NCBI GenBank assembly: GCA_024693065.1
Contig: JAILLP010000004.1
Span: 215,305-279,304 of the forward strand
Source of the DNA: Paludibacteraceae bacterium
GTDB taxonomy: Bacteria > Bacteroidota > Bacteroidia > Bacteroidales > Paludibacteraceae
DNA length: 64,000 nucleotides
Reading direction: 5' to 3'
The position numbers and the translations under genes are program-made. Positions 1-8,419 of the stretch are shown one piece after another; within the stretch, counting starts at the first letter, position 1, and every line of letters starts with the position of its first letter. Under the pieces are notes generated by a model, which did no database searches, was not told the origin of the DNA, and saw nothing but the letters and a program-made list of their open reading frames with translations.

Positions 1-1302
1 CAGGATCTCATCCTTCGAGAAGAAGCCTGAGAATGGAGGTATGCCGGCGATGGCTAAGCAGGCGATGAGGAACGTGATGTGGGTGATAGGCAATTTCTTT
101 CTGAGGTTGCCCATTGCGTCCATCTCGTTGCTGTGCACGGCGTGGATGATGGCTCCTGCCGCCATGAAGAGCAATGCCTTGAACATGGCGTGCGTGAAGA
201 GGTGCCACATGGAGGCCGTGTAACCGAGTCCGTTGACGCCTCCGTAACCGGAAACACCCAAGGCTACCATCATGTAGGCGATCTGTGAGATCGTGGAGAA
301 GGCGAGCACTCGCTTGATGTCGGTCTGTGCGCAGGCGATGATCGCTGCGAAGATGCTGGTGAACGCTCCGATGTAGGAGATGATCTCCAACACGTGCGGC
401 GCCTCGAACGTGTAGATAGGGAAGAGCCTTGCCACCAAGTATACACCCGCTACGACCATCGTGGCCGCGTGGATCAAGGCTGAAGCTGGTGTCGGACCTT
501 CCATGGCGTCCGGCAACCAAATGTGCAACGGGAACATGGCCGATTTACCCGCACCTCCCAAGAAGATGAGGAACATGGCGATCGAAATCACTGGGAATCC
601 GAGGAAGGTCATCGTCCTCAAGTCTGAGTTGACGATCGCATCCACATGACCGTCGGTGATGAAGGTGAGCTTATCGAAATCGAAGGTCCTCGTGTAGTAG
701 GAGAGGATCAGGATTCCGATGAGGAAGAACATATCCGCGAACCTCGTGACGATGAAGGCTTTCTTCGCCGCACGTACCGCGGAATGCTTGAAGTAGTAGA
801 AGCTGATCAGGAGGAAGGAGGATACGCCCACCAACTCCCAGAAGATGTACATTTGGAAGATGTTGGTCGCCACCACCAATCCGAGCATGGCGAAGGAGAA
901 GAGCGAGAGGATGGCGTAGAAACGCTGGAACCCTCCTTCTCCGTGCATGTAACCCATGCTGTAGATGTGGACCATCAGGGATACGGTCGAGATGACAATC
1001 AACATGATGGCGGAGAGCGGATCCAAGAGGAACCCGATGCTGATCACCAGGTCTTCGTTCATCCGCAGCCACTCCATGTTGAAGAGGGTCACCTGTTGGT
1101 AAGTCTCCCCGATTTGGTATTCGCCACTGAAGAAATATTTGAGTGCGATGTAGTAGCAGATCACGGAGACGACGCCAAAAACGGTCGTTCCCAGGAGACC
1201 TGACACTTTCGGACACATTTTTTTACCGAATAGTCCCAAGATAAGGAACATGCAGAGCGGTAATATTAAAACATAAGGTGCTAAACTCGCTAACTGTTCC
1301 AT
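1..1302 (-). CDS. nuoL: NADH-quinone oxidoreductase subunit L, 3' part missing
   Basis: Proton-pumping antiporter-like membrane subunit of respiratory complex I. The minus-strand frame opens at an ATG at 1302 (MEQLASLAPYVLILPL) and stays open for 434 codons to the window edge, so the C-terminal part lies outside. Family signatures are plain: MYIFWELVGVSSFLLI, then the loop with HIWLPDAMEGPTPASALIHA, which carries the conserved Lys/His of the proton channel, then FTHAMFKALLFM. Many hydrophobic helices fill the rest. It starts 4 nt after the nuoK stop and is surely co-transcribed with it. nuoM and nuoN would be expected just left of the window. Confidence 0.95.
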   Translation of the reverse strand, partial: MEQLASLAPYVLILPLCMFLILGLFGKKMCPKVSGLLGTTVFGVVSVICYYIALKYFFSGEYQIGETYQQVTLFNMEWLRMNEDLVISIGFLLDPLSAIMLIVISTVSLMVHIYSMGYMHGEGGFQRFYAILSLFSFAMLGLVVATNIFQMYIFWELVGVSSFLLISFYYFKHSAVRAAKKAFIVTRFADMFFLIGILILSYYTRTFDFDKLTFITDGHVDAIVNSDLRTMTFLGFPVISIAMFLIFLGGAGKSAMFPLHIWLPDAMEGPTPASALIHAATMVVAGVYLVARLFPIYTFEAPHVLEIISYIGAFTSIFAAIIACAQTDIKRVLAFSTISQIAYMMVALGVSGYGGVNGLGYTASMWHLFTHAMFKALLFMAAGAIIHAVHSNEMDAMGNLRKKLPITHITFLIACLAIAGIPPFSGFFSKDEIL

Positions 1303-1306
1303 ATCA

Positions 1307-1618
1307 TTAATACTTTAATTCGTTAATACTCTTGGCGTCGATGTTCTTCTTCTGACGGTAAACATTGATGATGATTGAAATGGCTACCGCAGTCTCCGCC
1401 GCCGCTATCGCGATGACGAAGAGGCTATAGATGTGCCCCTCCAAGTATTCCGGGAAGAGGAATCTGTTGGCCACTACGAAATTGATGTTTGCGGCGTTGA
1501 GGATGAGCTCGACCGACATCAGTATGCTGATGAGGTTCTTGCGTGCCACGAATCCATACACGCCTATGAAGAATAGGAGCGTGCTAAGAATAAAATATGA
1601 TTCTACTGGTATATTCAT
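1307..1618 (-). CDS. nuoK: NADH-quinone oxidoreductase subunit K
   Basis: Small MrpC-like membrane subunit of complex I, 103 residues, the usual length for the family. Three hydrophobic helices are visible: YFILSTLLFFIGVYGF, an SVELILNAANINFV helix and a C-terminal one with AETAVAISIII. The second and third helices keep the buried glutamates (in VELILNAANI and AAAETAVAI) that take part in proton transfer in this family. Its start overlaps the nuoJ stop by 4 nt, indicating translational coupling within the nuo operon. Confidence 0.96.
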   Translation of the reverse strand: MNIPVESYFILSTLLFFIGVYGFVARKNLISILMSVELILNAANINFVVANRFLFPEYLEGHIYSLFVIAIAAAETAVAISIIINVYRQKKNIDAKSINELKY

Positions 1619-2154
1619 TTGTTGACCTCCTTATCCTTTGTTGCGATTGCGATACTTCCAATGATGCATGCGAGCAAGAGAACACTCGCCGCCTCGAATG
1701 GTAACAGATATTGGTACTGGTCCGTACCCATCAGCGTTTGACCGATCATCTGCATGTCCACATCCTGTGTCAGTTCGGCCGCCGTGTCGTAGTCTGGCAG
1801 GAATCCGAACTTGGCGATGACGCTCGCACAGGTGATTGAACCGACGATGGCCGCTATTAGACCCATGATGCGTCTCTGTCCGATGTTGATTTCTTTGTCC
1901 TCACCCAACCCCTTGATCAACAGGATGGCGAAGACGATGAGGATCACGATGCCTCCCGCATATACGGAGAGTTGAACCGCCGCCAGGAACTCGTAGTTGA
2001 GCTGAAGGTAGAGACCCGCTATGCAGAACAGCGTGAAGAACAAGTAGGTGGCCGACCTGAGGATCTTGGTCGAAGTGACCGTCAGGATGCCGAAGAGCAA
2101 TATGGCCGCCGCAAGTATGAAAAATATGATGTTGCTTGCTGTTAATAATTCCAT
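1615..2154 (-). CDS. nuoJ: NADH-quinone oxidoreductase subunit J
   Basis: Membrane subunit of complex I, 179 residues with about five transmembrane segments. The helix containing YAGGIVILIVFAILL is the hallmark of NuoJ, where a pi-bulge helix helps couple quinone chemistry to proton pumping. It lies between nuoI (5 nt upstream) and nuoK (4-nt overlap) in canonical order. Nothing is unusual apart from the relaxed C-terminal tail (KDKEVNK). Confidence 0.94.
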   Translation of the reverse strand: MELLTASNIIFFILAAAILLFGILTVTSTKILRSATYLFFTLFCIAGLYLQLNYEFLAAVQLSVYAGGIVILIVFAILLIKGLGEDKEINIGQRRIMGLIAAIVGSITCASVIAKFGFLPDYDTAAELTQDVDMQMIGQTLMGTDQYQYLLPFEAASVLLLACIIGSIAIATKDKEVNK

Positions 2155-2159
2155 GGTCG

Positions 2160-2642
2160 TTATTGTTGTGGGGTTGTTACTGGTTTCTTCTCCTCTGTCT
2201 TGGAACCCTCTTTGTTCAGTTGCTTAACTAACGTCTCTCTTCTGAATACCGAGTGCTCGAAGTTGTTGCTCCAAACGATTGCCTTTTGAGGACAACCCAT
2301 CGTGCAGAGTCCGCAGAAGGTGCAGCTTCCCAAGTCGTACAGGTACTTGTCCAACGCTTTCTTGGTCTTGCCGTCCTCTGTGGTGATTTGTTTCGTCACT
2401 ATCTTGATGGTTCCGTTCGGACAGTTCATCTGGCAGATTCCGCACGCTGTGCACTTGTGCTCGTTGTTCGCGTTGTGCGGCATCGTCAGCTCTCCCCTGA
2501 ACCGCTCAGCGTATTCCTTCACCCCGCGGTTCTCCGGGTATTGTTCCGTGATAGGCTTCCTGATGAAGTTGATCATCGTGATGCGCATACCCTGTAGCAG
2601 GTTCCATATCCCGGAAAATAGATCTTTGATATACTGTATCAT
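2160..2642 (-). CDS. nuoI: NADH-quinone oxidoreductase subunit I (2x[4Fe-4S])
   Basis: Peripheral-arm iron-sulfur subunit that carries clusters N6a and N6b next to the quinone site. Two ferredoxin motifs are present: C64-x2-C67-x2-C70-x3-C74 followed by Pro, and C107-x2-C110-x2-C113-x3-C117 followed by Pro, which are the eight ligands for two [4Fe-4S] clusters. The N-terminal stretch (IWNLLQGMRITMINFI) is the membrane-associated helix. At 160 residues it is of normal size. It is separated from nuoH by 18 nt. Confidence 0.96.
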   Translation of the reverse strand: MIQYIKDLFSGIWNLLQGMRITMINFIRKPITEQYPENRGVKEYAERFRGELTMPHNANNEHKCTACGICQMNCPNGTIKIVTKQITTEDGKTKKALDKYLYDLGSCTFCGLCTMGCPQKAIVWSNNFEHSVFRRETLVKQLNKEGSKTEEKKPVTTPQQ

Positions 2643-2660
2643 CTTTTCTTCCCTTTAGAT

Positions 2661-3752
2661 TTAAATTATAACCCACACTGCCATGATGAGCAGGTTCAAT
2701 ATACTGATCGGCATGAGGATCTTCCACTCCAGCTTGAGCAGTTGGTCGATCCTGAGCCTTGGGAATGTCCATCTCACCCATAAGCTGAGAAGCACGAGGG
2801 CGAAGGTCTTGCCCATGAACCAAATCCATGAAGGAATCTGTCCCATAAGCTCGTTGAACCCGGATGCCCATCCCGCATTGATCTGCAATGGTTGCCATCC
2901 TCCGAGGAATACGGTCGCCGCGATTCCCGCGATGATGAACATGTTCAAGTATTCCGCCAAATAGAAGAATCCGAACTGGATACCGGAGTACTCCGTGTGG
3001 TATCCTGCCGTCAACTCTGACTCGGCCTCCGGCAGGTCGAATGGACCACGGTTGGTCTCCGCATGTCCCGCGATCAAATAGATGATGAAGGCGATGATGG
3101 CGGTCGGCGCCTGGAAGATGTACCAGGTGTTGTATCCGCCTTCAGCGTTCATGCCGCCTTGTCCGGCGATGATGTCCGAAATGCTCAGTGATCCTGCGAT
3201 GATGACCATCGTCATGATGGAGAGGCCCGCCGACAGCTCGTAGCTGATGAGTTGGGCACCGCTTCGCATCGCACCGATCAGGGTGTACTTGTTGTTGCTG
3301 GACCATCCCGCCAACAGGATGCCGACTACGCCTAGCGAGGAGATCGCCAGGATGTAGAAGACTCCGACGTTGAAGTCGATGCAGGCTAATCCGTCACCGA
3401 ACTGTAATGCGCCGAATGTGCAGAACGAACCGGCGATGGCGAGGAACAACGCAGTCTTGAATAGGATGTTGTCCGTGTTCTTTATCGAGATGATCTCCTT
3501 TAATAGGATCTTGACCATGTCGGCCACACTCTGCAGCAATCCCCAAGGACCTACTCGGTTAGGGCCGATTCGGCATTGGAACCGGGCGCATATCTTTCTC
3601 TCCAAAAGGATGAGGATCAATGCAAGCACACAATAGAGGCCCAGCAGGGCGGCGCCTATGATGACGTATTCGATTGTCGTCGCCAGCCATCCGGGTAGGG
3701 CGCCCGTGAGTCCCTCGTGTATTGTACTTATTATTTCACTAAATGTTAACAT
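2661..3752 (-). CDS. nuoH: NADH-quinone oxidoreductase subunit H
   Basis: Membrane subunit of complex I that forms the quinone-access chamber, 363 residues with about eight helices. It holds the conserved loops [20 protein letters not shown] and [16 protein letters not shown], the latter with the acidic residues of the E-channel. In the canonical 14-gene order nuoE, nuoF and nuoG stand between nuoD and nuoH. Here nuoH follows nuoCD directly after 33 nt, so the NADH-oxidising module is not encoded at this place. Confidence 0.96.
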   Translation of the reverse strand: MLTFSEIISTIHEGLTGALPGWLATTIEYVIIGAALLGLYCVLALILILLERKICARFQCRIGPNRVGPWGLLQSVADMVKILLKEIISIKNTDNILFKTALFLAIAGSFCTFGALQFGDGLACIDFNVGVFYILAISSLGVVGILLAGWSSNNKYTLIGAMRSGAQLISYELSAGLSIMTMVIIAGSLSISDIIAGQGGMNAEGGYNTWYIFQAPTAIIAFIIYLIAGHAETNRGPFDLPEAESELTAGYHTEYSGIQFGFFYLAEYLNMFIIAGIAATVFLGGWQPLQINAGWASGFNELMGQIPSWIWFMGKTFALVLLSLWVRWTFPRLRIDQLLKLEWKILMPISILNLLIMAVWVII

Positions 3753-3785
3753 ATCCTTTATTCTTTATTTTGTCTGTGAAAAGAA

Positions 3786-5414
3786 TTATCTGTCCGCACA
3801 TGGGATTACGTAGTCCAAGGAGGCTCCGATCATGATGAGGTCGGCGATCTTCTCGTTTCTGCACAACGGATCCAATGCGGAGATGAGTGTCATGCATGGT
3901 GAGCGGAACTTCACGCGGTAAGGGTTCTTGTCTCCCTTGCTGTTGATGTAGACGCCGAAGTCTCCTCTCGCGTTTTCCACCCTCTGGTAATACTCTCCCT
4001 CCGGCAACTTGATGATCGCCGGTGTCTTGGCCTTGAAGTCTCCCTCCGGCAGGTTGTCGATGAGCTGCTCGATGATGCGGAGTGACTGCTCGATCTCGTC
4101 CAAACGGATGAGGTATCGGTCGAACGTGCCTCCGTCTTGGCGGAGCATCTCTTGGAAGTCCACTTGGTCGTACACCGCATATGGCTCGATCTTACGCACG
4201 TCGCATGACCATCCGGATGCTCTTCCCGCAGGTCCTGTCACGCCCAATGAAGCGGCGGTCTCCTTGGCAAGGAATCCGATGTTCTCCATACGACCCTTCG
4301 CGATTGGGTTGTTGGTGAAGAGGATATGGTACTCTTTGATCATCTTACGCATATAAGGTATAAACTCCTTGACCTGGTCCACGAATTTAGGACTCACCTC
4401 GTTGGCCAAACCTCCGATGACGTTGTAGCCCACCATGAGGCGGCCACCACCGGTTTCTTCGAATATGTCCATGATCTTTTCACGGTCGCGCATTCCGTAG
4501 ATGAAGGCGGTGATGGAACCCATATCCATGCACATACATCCCCATCCCAACAAGTGGGAGGCGATACGGGTCAACTCGTCGAAGATGACGCGGACCACCT
4601 GCGCTCTTTTCGGCACCTCGATGCCAAGGGCTTTCTCTACGCAGAGGCAGAAGGCGTGGCGGTTCATCGTTCCTGACAGATAGTCGAGACGCTCTGTCAG
4701 TTGGAGGATCTGCGGGTAGGTCTTGCTCTCGCACATCTTCTCGATGCCTCGGTGGATGTAGCCGAAGTTCGGGTCCACCTTCTTGATGATCTCTCCGTCC
4801 AACGATACCCTCAGGTGAAGCACACCGTGGGTGGCTGGGTGTTGAGGTCCTATGTTCACCACGTATTCGTTTTTGTCGAACAGCGCTTTGTGTTCAGTGA
4901 TCAGTTTGCCCTCCTTGTCGAATCGGATGGAAGGAAGGTCCTCCATCGCGTCCGCTGTTTGGTTGACAAGCGGAACAGGGTTCAGTTTCGGATCCGCATC
5001 GTAGTCCTTCCTGAAAGGGAAGCCGTTCCAGTCTGCCCGTAAGAAGAGGCGGCGCAGGTCTGGGTGGTTGACGAATTGCAAGCCGAAGAAGTCGTAAGCC
5101 TCACGCTCGTACAGGTTGGCGGATGCCCAGAGGTCGCTCACCGTCGGAATGGCGAGGTTCTCCCTGTCTGGCGTGTTCACTTTCACAACGACCATCGCTT
5201 TCTTGTCTTGGGTGGAGGTGAAGTGGTAAATCACTCCGAAATACTCCTTGTAGTCCATTCCTGTTAGGTTCAACAGGACATCGAACCCGTTCTCCTTCAA
5301 TTTCTCCGCCAATTTCCTCAATTGGTTAGGGGAAACGCAGATGGTAGGGTATTGTTGCTCTTCGATAGTGAGACTGGAGTCCACTGACGAAACTATGTCT
5401 TTTATCTTTTTCAT
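3786..5414 (-). CDS. nuoCD: Fused NADH-quinone oxidoreductase subunits C/D
   Basis: A single 542-residue protein joining two complex I subunits. Residues about 1-140 are NuoC (30 kDa family), with YEREAYDFFGLQF followed by LRRLFLRADW. From about 185 to the end it is NuoD (49 kDa family): NIGPQHPATHGVLHLRVSLDG supplies part of the quinone-binding site, and the C-terminus has VIPCADR. The NuoD half descends from [NiFe]-hydrogenase large subunits but lacks their Cys ligands. Fusion of C and D is known in several phyla, including Bacteroidetes and enterobacteria. The gene starts 3 nt after nuoB ends. Confidence 0.95.
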   Translation of the reverse strand: MKKIKDIVSSVDSSLTIEEQQYPTICVSPNQLRKLAEKLKENGFDVLLNLTGMDYKEYFGVIYHFTSTQDKKAMVVVKVNTPDRENLAIPTVSDLWASANLYEREAYDFFGLQFVNHPDLRRLFLRADWNGFPFRKDYDADPKLNPVPLVNQTADAMEDLPSIRFDKEGKLITEHKALFDKNEYVVNIGPQHPATHGVLHLRVSLDGEIIKKVDPNFGYIHRGIEKMCESKTYPQILQLTERLDYLSGTMNRHAFCLCVEKALGIEVPKRAQVVRVIFDELTRIASHLLGWGCMCMDMGSITAFIYGMRDREKIMDIFEETGGGRLMVGYNVIGGLANEVSPKFVDQVKEFIPYMRKMIKEYHILFTNNPIAKGRMENIGFLAKETAASLGVTGPAGRASGWSCDVRKIEPYAVYDQVDFQEMLRQDGGTFDRYLIRLDEIEQSLRIIEQLIDNLPEGDFKAKTPAIIKLPEGEYYQRVENARGDFGVYINSKGDKNPYRVKFRSPCMTLISALDPLCRNEKIADLIMIGASLDYVIPCADR

Positions 5415-5417
5415 ATC

Positions 5418-6035
5418 CTACTCGTTTTCTGCTGTATTGTTTTCTGATTCGTCGGATTTTTTCTCCGCATTGCCCTTGTTAGGCAGTTTGAAGAAGTTCT
5501 CCAACTTGATTTTCCTTTGTAGTTGCATCATGCCGTAGAGCATGGCGTCTGGTCTTGGCGGGCATCCCGGCACGTATACGTCCACAGGGATGATCTCGTT
5601 CACACCGTTTACGACGTGGTAGGTGTCCTTGAACGGTCCGCCGCTGATGGCGCAACCACCCACGGCGATGACGTACTTAGGCTCCGCCATCTGGTCGTAT
5701 AGACGTTTGAGCACCGGAGCCATCTTGTGCACGATCGTTCCTGCCACGAAGATGACGTCGGCCTGACGTGGTGAGTTACGTGTGACCTCCCATCCGAAAC
5801 GGGCGAAGTCGGTACGAGCGGCACCGACGCACATGAACTCGATACCGCAACAGCTGGTGGCGAAGGTCAACGGCCATACGGAGTTGGACCGTCCCCAGTT
5901 GATGATGTCGTCTAATACGCCGACCACCACATTCACACCACCCGCGCGAAGTTCTTCAACATACTGCTCTAAGTATTCGTTGTCGTTGAAGTCCTCCGTC
6001 TTCATGTTTTTTATTTTGATGTTCTTTACTTCCAT
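5418..6035 (-). CDS. nuoB: NADH-quinone oxidoreductase subunit B ([4Fe-4S] N2)
   Basis: Carries the terminal cluster N2 that reduces quinone. Ligands are visible as C62 and C63 (TSCCGIEFM), C128 (VGGCAISGG) and C158 ([11 protein letters not shown]). The reading frame is open further upstream to 6254, but that part overlaps nuoA and has no family similarity. I chose the ATG at 6035 ([10 protein letters not shown]), giving 205 residues and a 10-nt overlap with nuoA; the ATG at 6005 is an alternative. The C-terminal tail after about residue 180 is charged and low in complexity ([14 protein letters not shown]). Confidence 0.94.
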   Translation of the reverse strand: MEVKNIKIKNMKTEDFNDNEYLEQYVEELRAGGVNVVVGVLDDIINWGRSNSVWPLTFATSCCGIEFMCVGAARTDFARFGWEVTRNSPRQADVIFVAGTIVHKMAPVLKRLYDQMAEPKYVIAVGGCAISGGPFKDTYHVVNGVNEIIPVDVYVPGCPPRPDAMLYGMMQLQRKIKLENFFKLPNKGNAEKKSDESENNTAENE

Positions 6036-6379
6036 TCCAATGCTCCTTTCTTCCATGCGTAGGCTAATCCGAGAACAAGAACGAGAAGGAAGAACGCCAC
6101 ACTGACTAGTCCCATCGTCCCCAATGATTTCATGATGGTCGCCCAAGGGAACAGCAACACTGTCTCCACGTCGAACATCAGGAACAGGATGGCGAATAGG
6201 TAGTAGCCCACCTTGAACTGCATCCACGACGTGCCTCTTGTCGGGATACCACATTCGTACGGCTCTCCTTTTTGCGCATTGGTCGACTTAGGCGCTAAAA
6301 GCTTGCCTATGATCAGCGCGGCTACCACCATGATGATGGCCGTCACCAATACGACGATAAAAATTTCACCTGAACTCAT
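6026..6379 (-). CDS. nuoA: NADH-quinone oxidoreductase subunit A
   Basis: First gene of the nuo operon; 117 residues, three transmembrane helices. The conserved cytoplasmic loop has [21 protein letters not shown], with the family's Cys-containing segment, and is followed by [17 protein letters not shown], a strong NuoA signature. A minus-strand intrinsic terminator lies only 37 nt upstream of its ATG, with no consensus promoter in between, so nuo expression may depend on reading through it. Confidence 0.95.
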   Translation of the reverse strand: MSSGEIFIVVLVTAIIMVVAALIIGKLLAPKSTNAQKGEPYECGIPTRGTSWMQFKVGYYLFAILFLMFDVETVLLFPWATIMKSLGTMGLVSVAFFLLVLVLGLAYAWKKGALEWK

Positions 6380-6415
6380 TGTTATAAACTGTTTTTGTTA
6401 TTGATATTCTATGAC

Positions 6416-6448
6416 AAAAAAAAACTATACCTTTTGGGGGTATAGTTT
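6416..6448 (-). terminator. Intrinsic terminator/attenuator in the nuo leader
   Basis: A perfect 10-bp stem (AAACTATACC at 6422-6431 with GGTATAGTTT at 6439-6448) has a 7-nt loop. On the minus strand it is followed by an unbroken run of T (complement of 6416-6421, plus three in the stem). It sits 37 nt upstream of nuoA, in the same direction. Confidence 0.75.
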
Positions 6449-6532
6449 CGCATGGTAGTGTGACCTGCCACAAACCATTGTTTCCAATGATTTGCTTTTC
6501 AAGCATTTCCTTAGGATTACTTGTGCTTTCAT
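6425..6532 (-). CDS. Candidate 35-residue leader peptide / small protein upstream of nuoA
   Basis: A short ORF from an ATG at 6532 to a TAG whose bases lie inside the arm of the terminator hairpin at 6416-6448. The product is basic, begins MKAQVILRKCLKSKSLE and ends with CGRSHYHAKLYPQKV, containing two Cys and two His. A candidate promoter 40-70 nt upstream (6577-6608) would give a transcript that covers this ORF and ends at the hairpin. The frame is open for about 100 codons further upstream, but that part is low-complexity Lys/Phe/Asn and unconvincing. It could be a leader peptide controlling nuo, an independent small protein, or chance. I do not recognise the sequence. Confidence 0.4.
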   Translation of the reverse strand: MKAQVILRKCLKSKSLETMVCGRSHYHAKLYPQKV

Positions 6533-6898
6533 CACACTGAATTTTCTTGTTATGTATAATCGTAATTTTACGTACGCAAAATTGGAAAAGTTATTTGATT
6601 TGGACAAATAATTCCCCACGTTTTTTTTATGGTTTTTTGACAATTTGAAAGTCTTTTCGCTTGAATGTGCGAAAACGGACCTCGTTTTTTGCCCTTTTGC
6701 GTGTTTGAATGTCTGTTTTGTGACAAATTGAAAGTTTTGCGCATTCGTTAGTATGCATTTAGAAAGTTTTCCACAAGGCGCGTTTTTTTTCCTGCGGTGG
6801 CGGTGCGTTCTTCCCCTTTTTTCTTCCATCGCCTATTTTTTTTACGTGAATGGTGAATTTTTTAGAACTTACTTTAAATAAGTATGGTGAGTTTTCGT
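6449..6898. other. Gene-poor A/T-rich region between nuoA leader and aspartate kinase
   Basis: About 450 bases with T-runs and A/T-rich sequence on both strands. It contains the small leader ORF and its candidate promoter on the minus strand. Two similar segments occur, one with TGACAATTTGAAAG near 6638 and one with TGACAAATTGAAAG near 6720. A long minus frame (up to 6829) is open but compositionally implausible. Otherwise I see nothing. Confidence 0.5.
6577..6608 (-). promoter_or_regulatory. Candidate promoter of the nuo leader
   Basis: On the minus strand TTTG (6605-6608), 20 nt, then CAATTTTGCG (from 6584). This matches the Bacteroidales -33/-7 pattern TTTG-N19/20-TAnnTTTG except for C instead of T at the first base of the -7 box. 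It is the best match I found between the terminator and the divergent aspartate kinase gene. Confidence 0.4.
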
Positions 6899-6906
6899 TA
6901 TCTTTG
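6899..6906 (+). promoter_or_regulatory. Promoter -7 box of the aspartate kinase gene
   Basis: TATCTTTG, an exact TAnnTTTG match followed by CG, 24 nt before the ATG at 6931. No perfect -33 TTTG is seen at the right distance. Confidence 0.6.
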
Positions 6907-6930
6907 CGAAAAACAATTAATGACTAAAAT

Positions 6931-8322
6931 ATGTTGACGGTAGAAAAAATTGGCGGAACGTCTATGTCCGAGTTCAAGGACGTCTTGAACAACATCATCA
7001 TTGGAAAGCGTTCCGGCGCGGAGTTTTATAATCGTATCTTTGTTGTCTCCGCGTATAACAATGTGACGAATTGGTTGTTGGAGCACAAGAAGACGGGCGA
7101 ACCTGGTATTTATGTGAAATTCCTTCGTGACGAGAACTACAATGAGGCTCTCGACGAACTTTGCGGCAAGCTGATCGCTCTGAACCGTAAGTACGAGGAG
7201 ATTAAGTTGGACCAGAAGGTGGCTGACGAATTCATCATCAATAGGATCGCTAAGGCTAAGTCTTACCTTGCCGCTATGCATAGCGTGGTGGCTTCCGGAT
7301 ATGTCAACAAACGTGATTTGTTCCTCGCCGCCCGTGAGATTCTCTCTTCCATCGGTGAGGCGCATTCTGCCTTCAATTCGGTCAATATCATCCGCAACCA
7401 TGGTATCGACGCTACCTTCATCGACCTCTGCGGTTTCGACGATTCGGAGGCGCTTACCATTGACGAGCGTATCCATAAGGCTTTCATTGGCATCGATTTC
7501 TCTAAGACTCTTTGCGTGGCTACGGGTTACACGAAGGGCGTCGAGGGTATCATGCGTGCCTTCGACCGTGGCTACTCTGAGGTGACCTTCTCCAAGATTG
7601 CTGTGGAGGTGAAGGCGGACGAGGCGGTTATCCATAAGGAGTTCCACTTGTCTTCGGCTGACCCTAAACTGGTCGGTAAGGACAAGTCCATCCCTGTCGG
7701 TCATACGAATTTCATGGTGGCGGACCAATTGGCGGACGTCGGCATGGAGGCGATCCATCCGAAGGCTTCCAAACCGTTGGAGTTGGCTGGTATCAACATC
7801 CGTATCAAAAATACTTTCGAGCCTGAACATCCGGGTACGTTGATCTCCAAGGATTACGTGGCGCAACAGTCCCGTATCGAGATCGTCTCCGGTACGGATA
7901 AGGTGCTCGCGGTTGAGATCCATGACCCTATGATGGTGGGTGAGGTTGGTTTTGACCTCCGTATCATGCAGGTCTTCGAGAAGCATCACGTAAGTTATAT
8001 CCTGAAATCCACAAACGCCAACAGTATCACGATGGTGATTTGGGACAAGCAAAGCTCAATGCCTTTGGTGGACGAGCTGCAGCGCCTCTTTTACCAGGTG
8101 ACGGTCAAGGAGGTATCCTTGGTTTGCTGCATGGGTACGAACATCGCTCATCCGGGCTTCCTCTACAGGGCGGCCAAGGCGTTGTGCGACAATAACATCA
8201 ACATCGAGTGCTTCGCTCAGTCTTTGCGCCAGGTGAACATGCAGTTCGTGCTGAAGCGTGAGGACTATGCCGCCGCCATCTGCGCGCTGAACGATGCGCT
8301 TTGTGTGCAGAAGATCGGTTGA
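6931..8322 (+). CDS. Aspartate kinase with C-terminal ACT domains
   Basis: Phosphorylates aspartate, the first step toward lysine, threonine and methionine, and in organisms with NspC also toward aspartate semialdehyde for spermidine synthesis. The N-terminal kinase motif is VEKIGGTSMSEF (residues 4-15). The amino-acid kinase fold continues through GYTKGVEGIMRAFDRGYSEVTF and ends near AIHPKASKPLELAGI. Residues about 320-463 form ACT regulatory domains. The motif differs from the usual VxKFGGTSV of LysC, so this is a divergent paralogue. The spermidine-pathway gene nspC lies 5 kb away; a link is an inference. The gene has its own promoter and is followed by a weak terminator at 8371. Confidence 0.85.
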   Translation: MLTVEKIGGTSMSEFKDVLNNIIIGKRSGAEFYNRIFVVSAYNNVTNWLLEHKKTGEPGIYVKFLRDENYNEALDELCGKLIALNRKYEEIKLDQKVADEFIINRIAKAKSYLAAMHSVVASGYVNKRDLFLAAREILSSIGEAHSAFNSVNIIRNHGIDATFIDLCGFDDSEALTIDERIHKAFIGIDFSKTLCVATGYTKGVEGIMRAFDRGYSEVTFSKIAVEVKADEAVIHKEFHLSSADPKLVGKDKSIPVGHTNFMVADQLADVGMEAIHPKASKPLELAGINIRIKNTFEPEHPGTLISKDYVAQQSRIEIVSGTDKVLAVEIHDPMMVGEVGFDLRIMQVFEKHHVSYILKSTNANSITMVIWDKQSSMPLVDELQRLFYQVTVKEVSLVCCMGTNIAHPGFLYRAAKALCDNNINIECFAQSLRQVNMQFVLKREDYAAAICALNDALCVQKIG

Positions 8323-8370
8323 TGAACCGGTTCTTTAATCAGTGAATTTTTATAACATGTCTTATAGGAT

Positions 8371-8410
8371 GGGGGAGAGGTGATGAATCGTTTCTCCCCC
8401 TTCTTCTTTT
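8371..8410 (+). terminator. Probable terminator after aspartate kinase
   Basis: GGGGGAGA (8371-8378) pairs perfectly with TCTCCCCC (8393-8400) across a 14-nt loop, followed by the T-rich tail TTCTTCTTTT. Confidence 0.5.
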
Positions 8411-8419
8411 ACTCAGTGT

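Noticed and set aside
6036..6254. N-terminal extension of nuoB to 6254
   Set aside because: It overlaps nuoA almost completely and has no NuoB similarity; the family begins near MEVKNIK or MKTEDF.
6533..6829. Minus-strand frame of 134 codons ending at 6425, upstream of the 35-codon ORF
   Set aside because: The upstream part is low-complexity Lys/Asn/Phe sequence from A/T-rich DNA, with the candidate promoter inside it; only the last 35 codons are kept.
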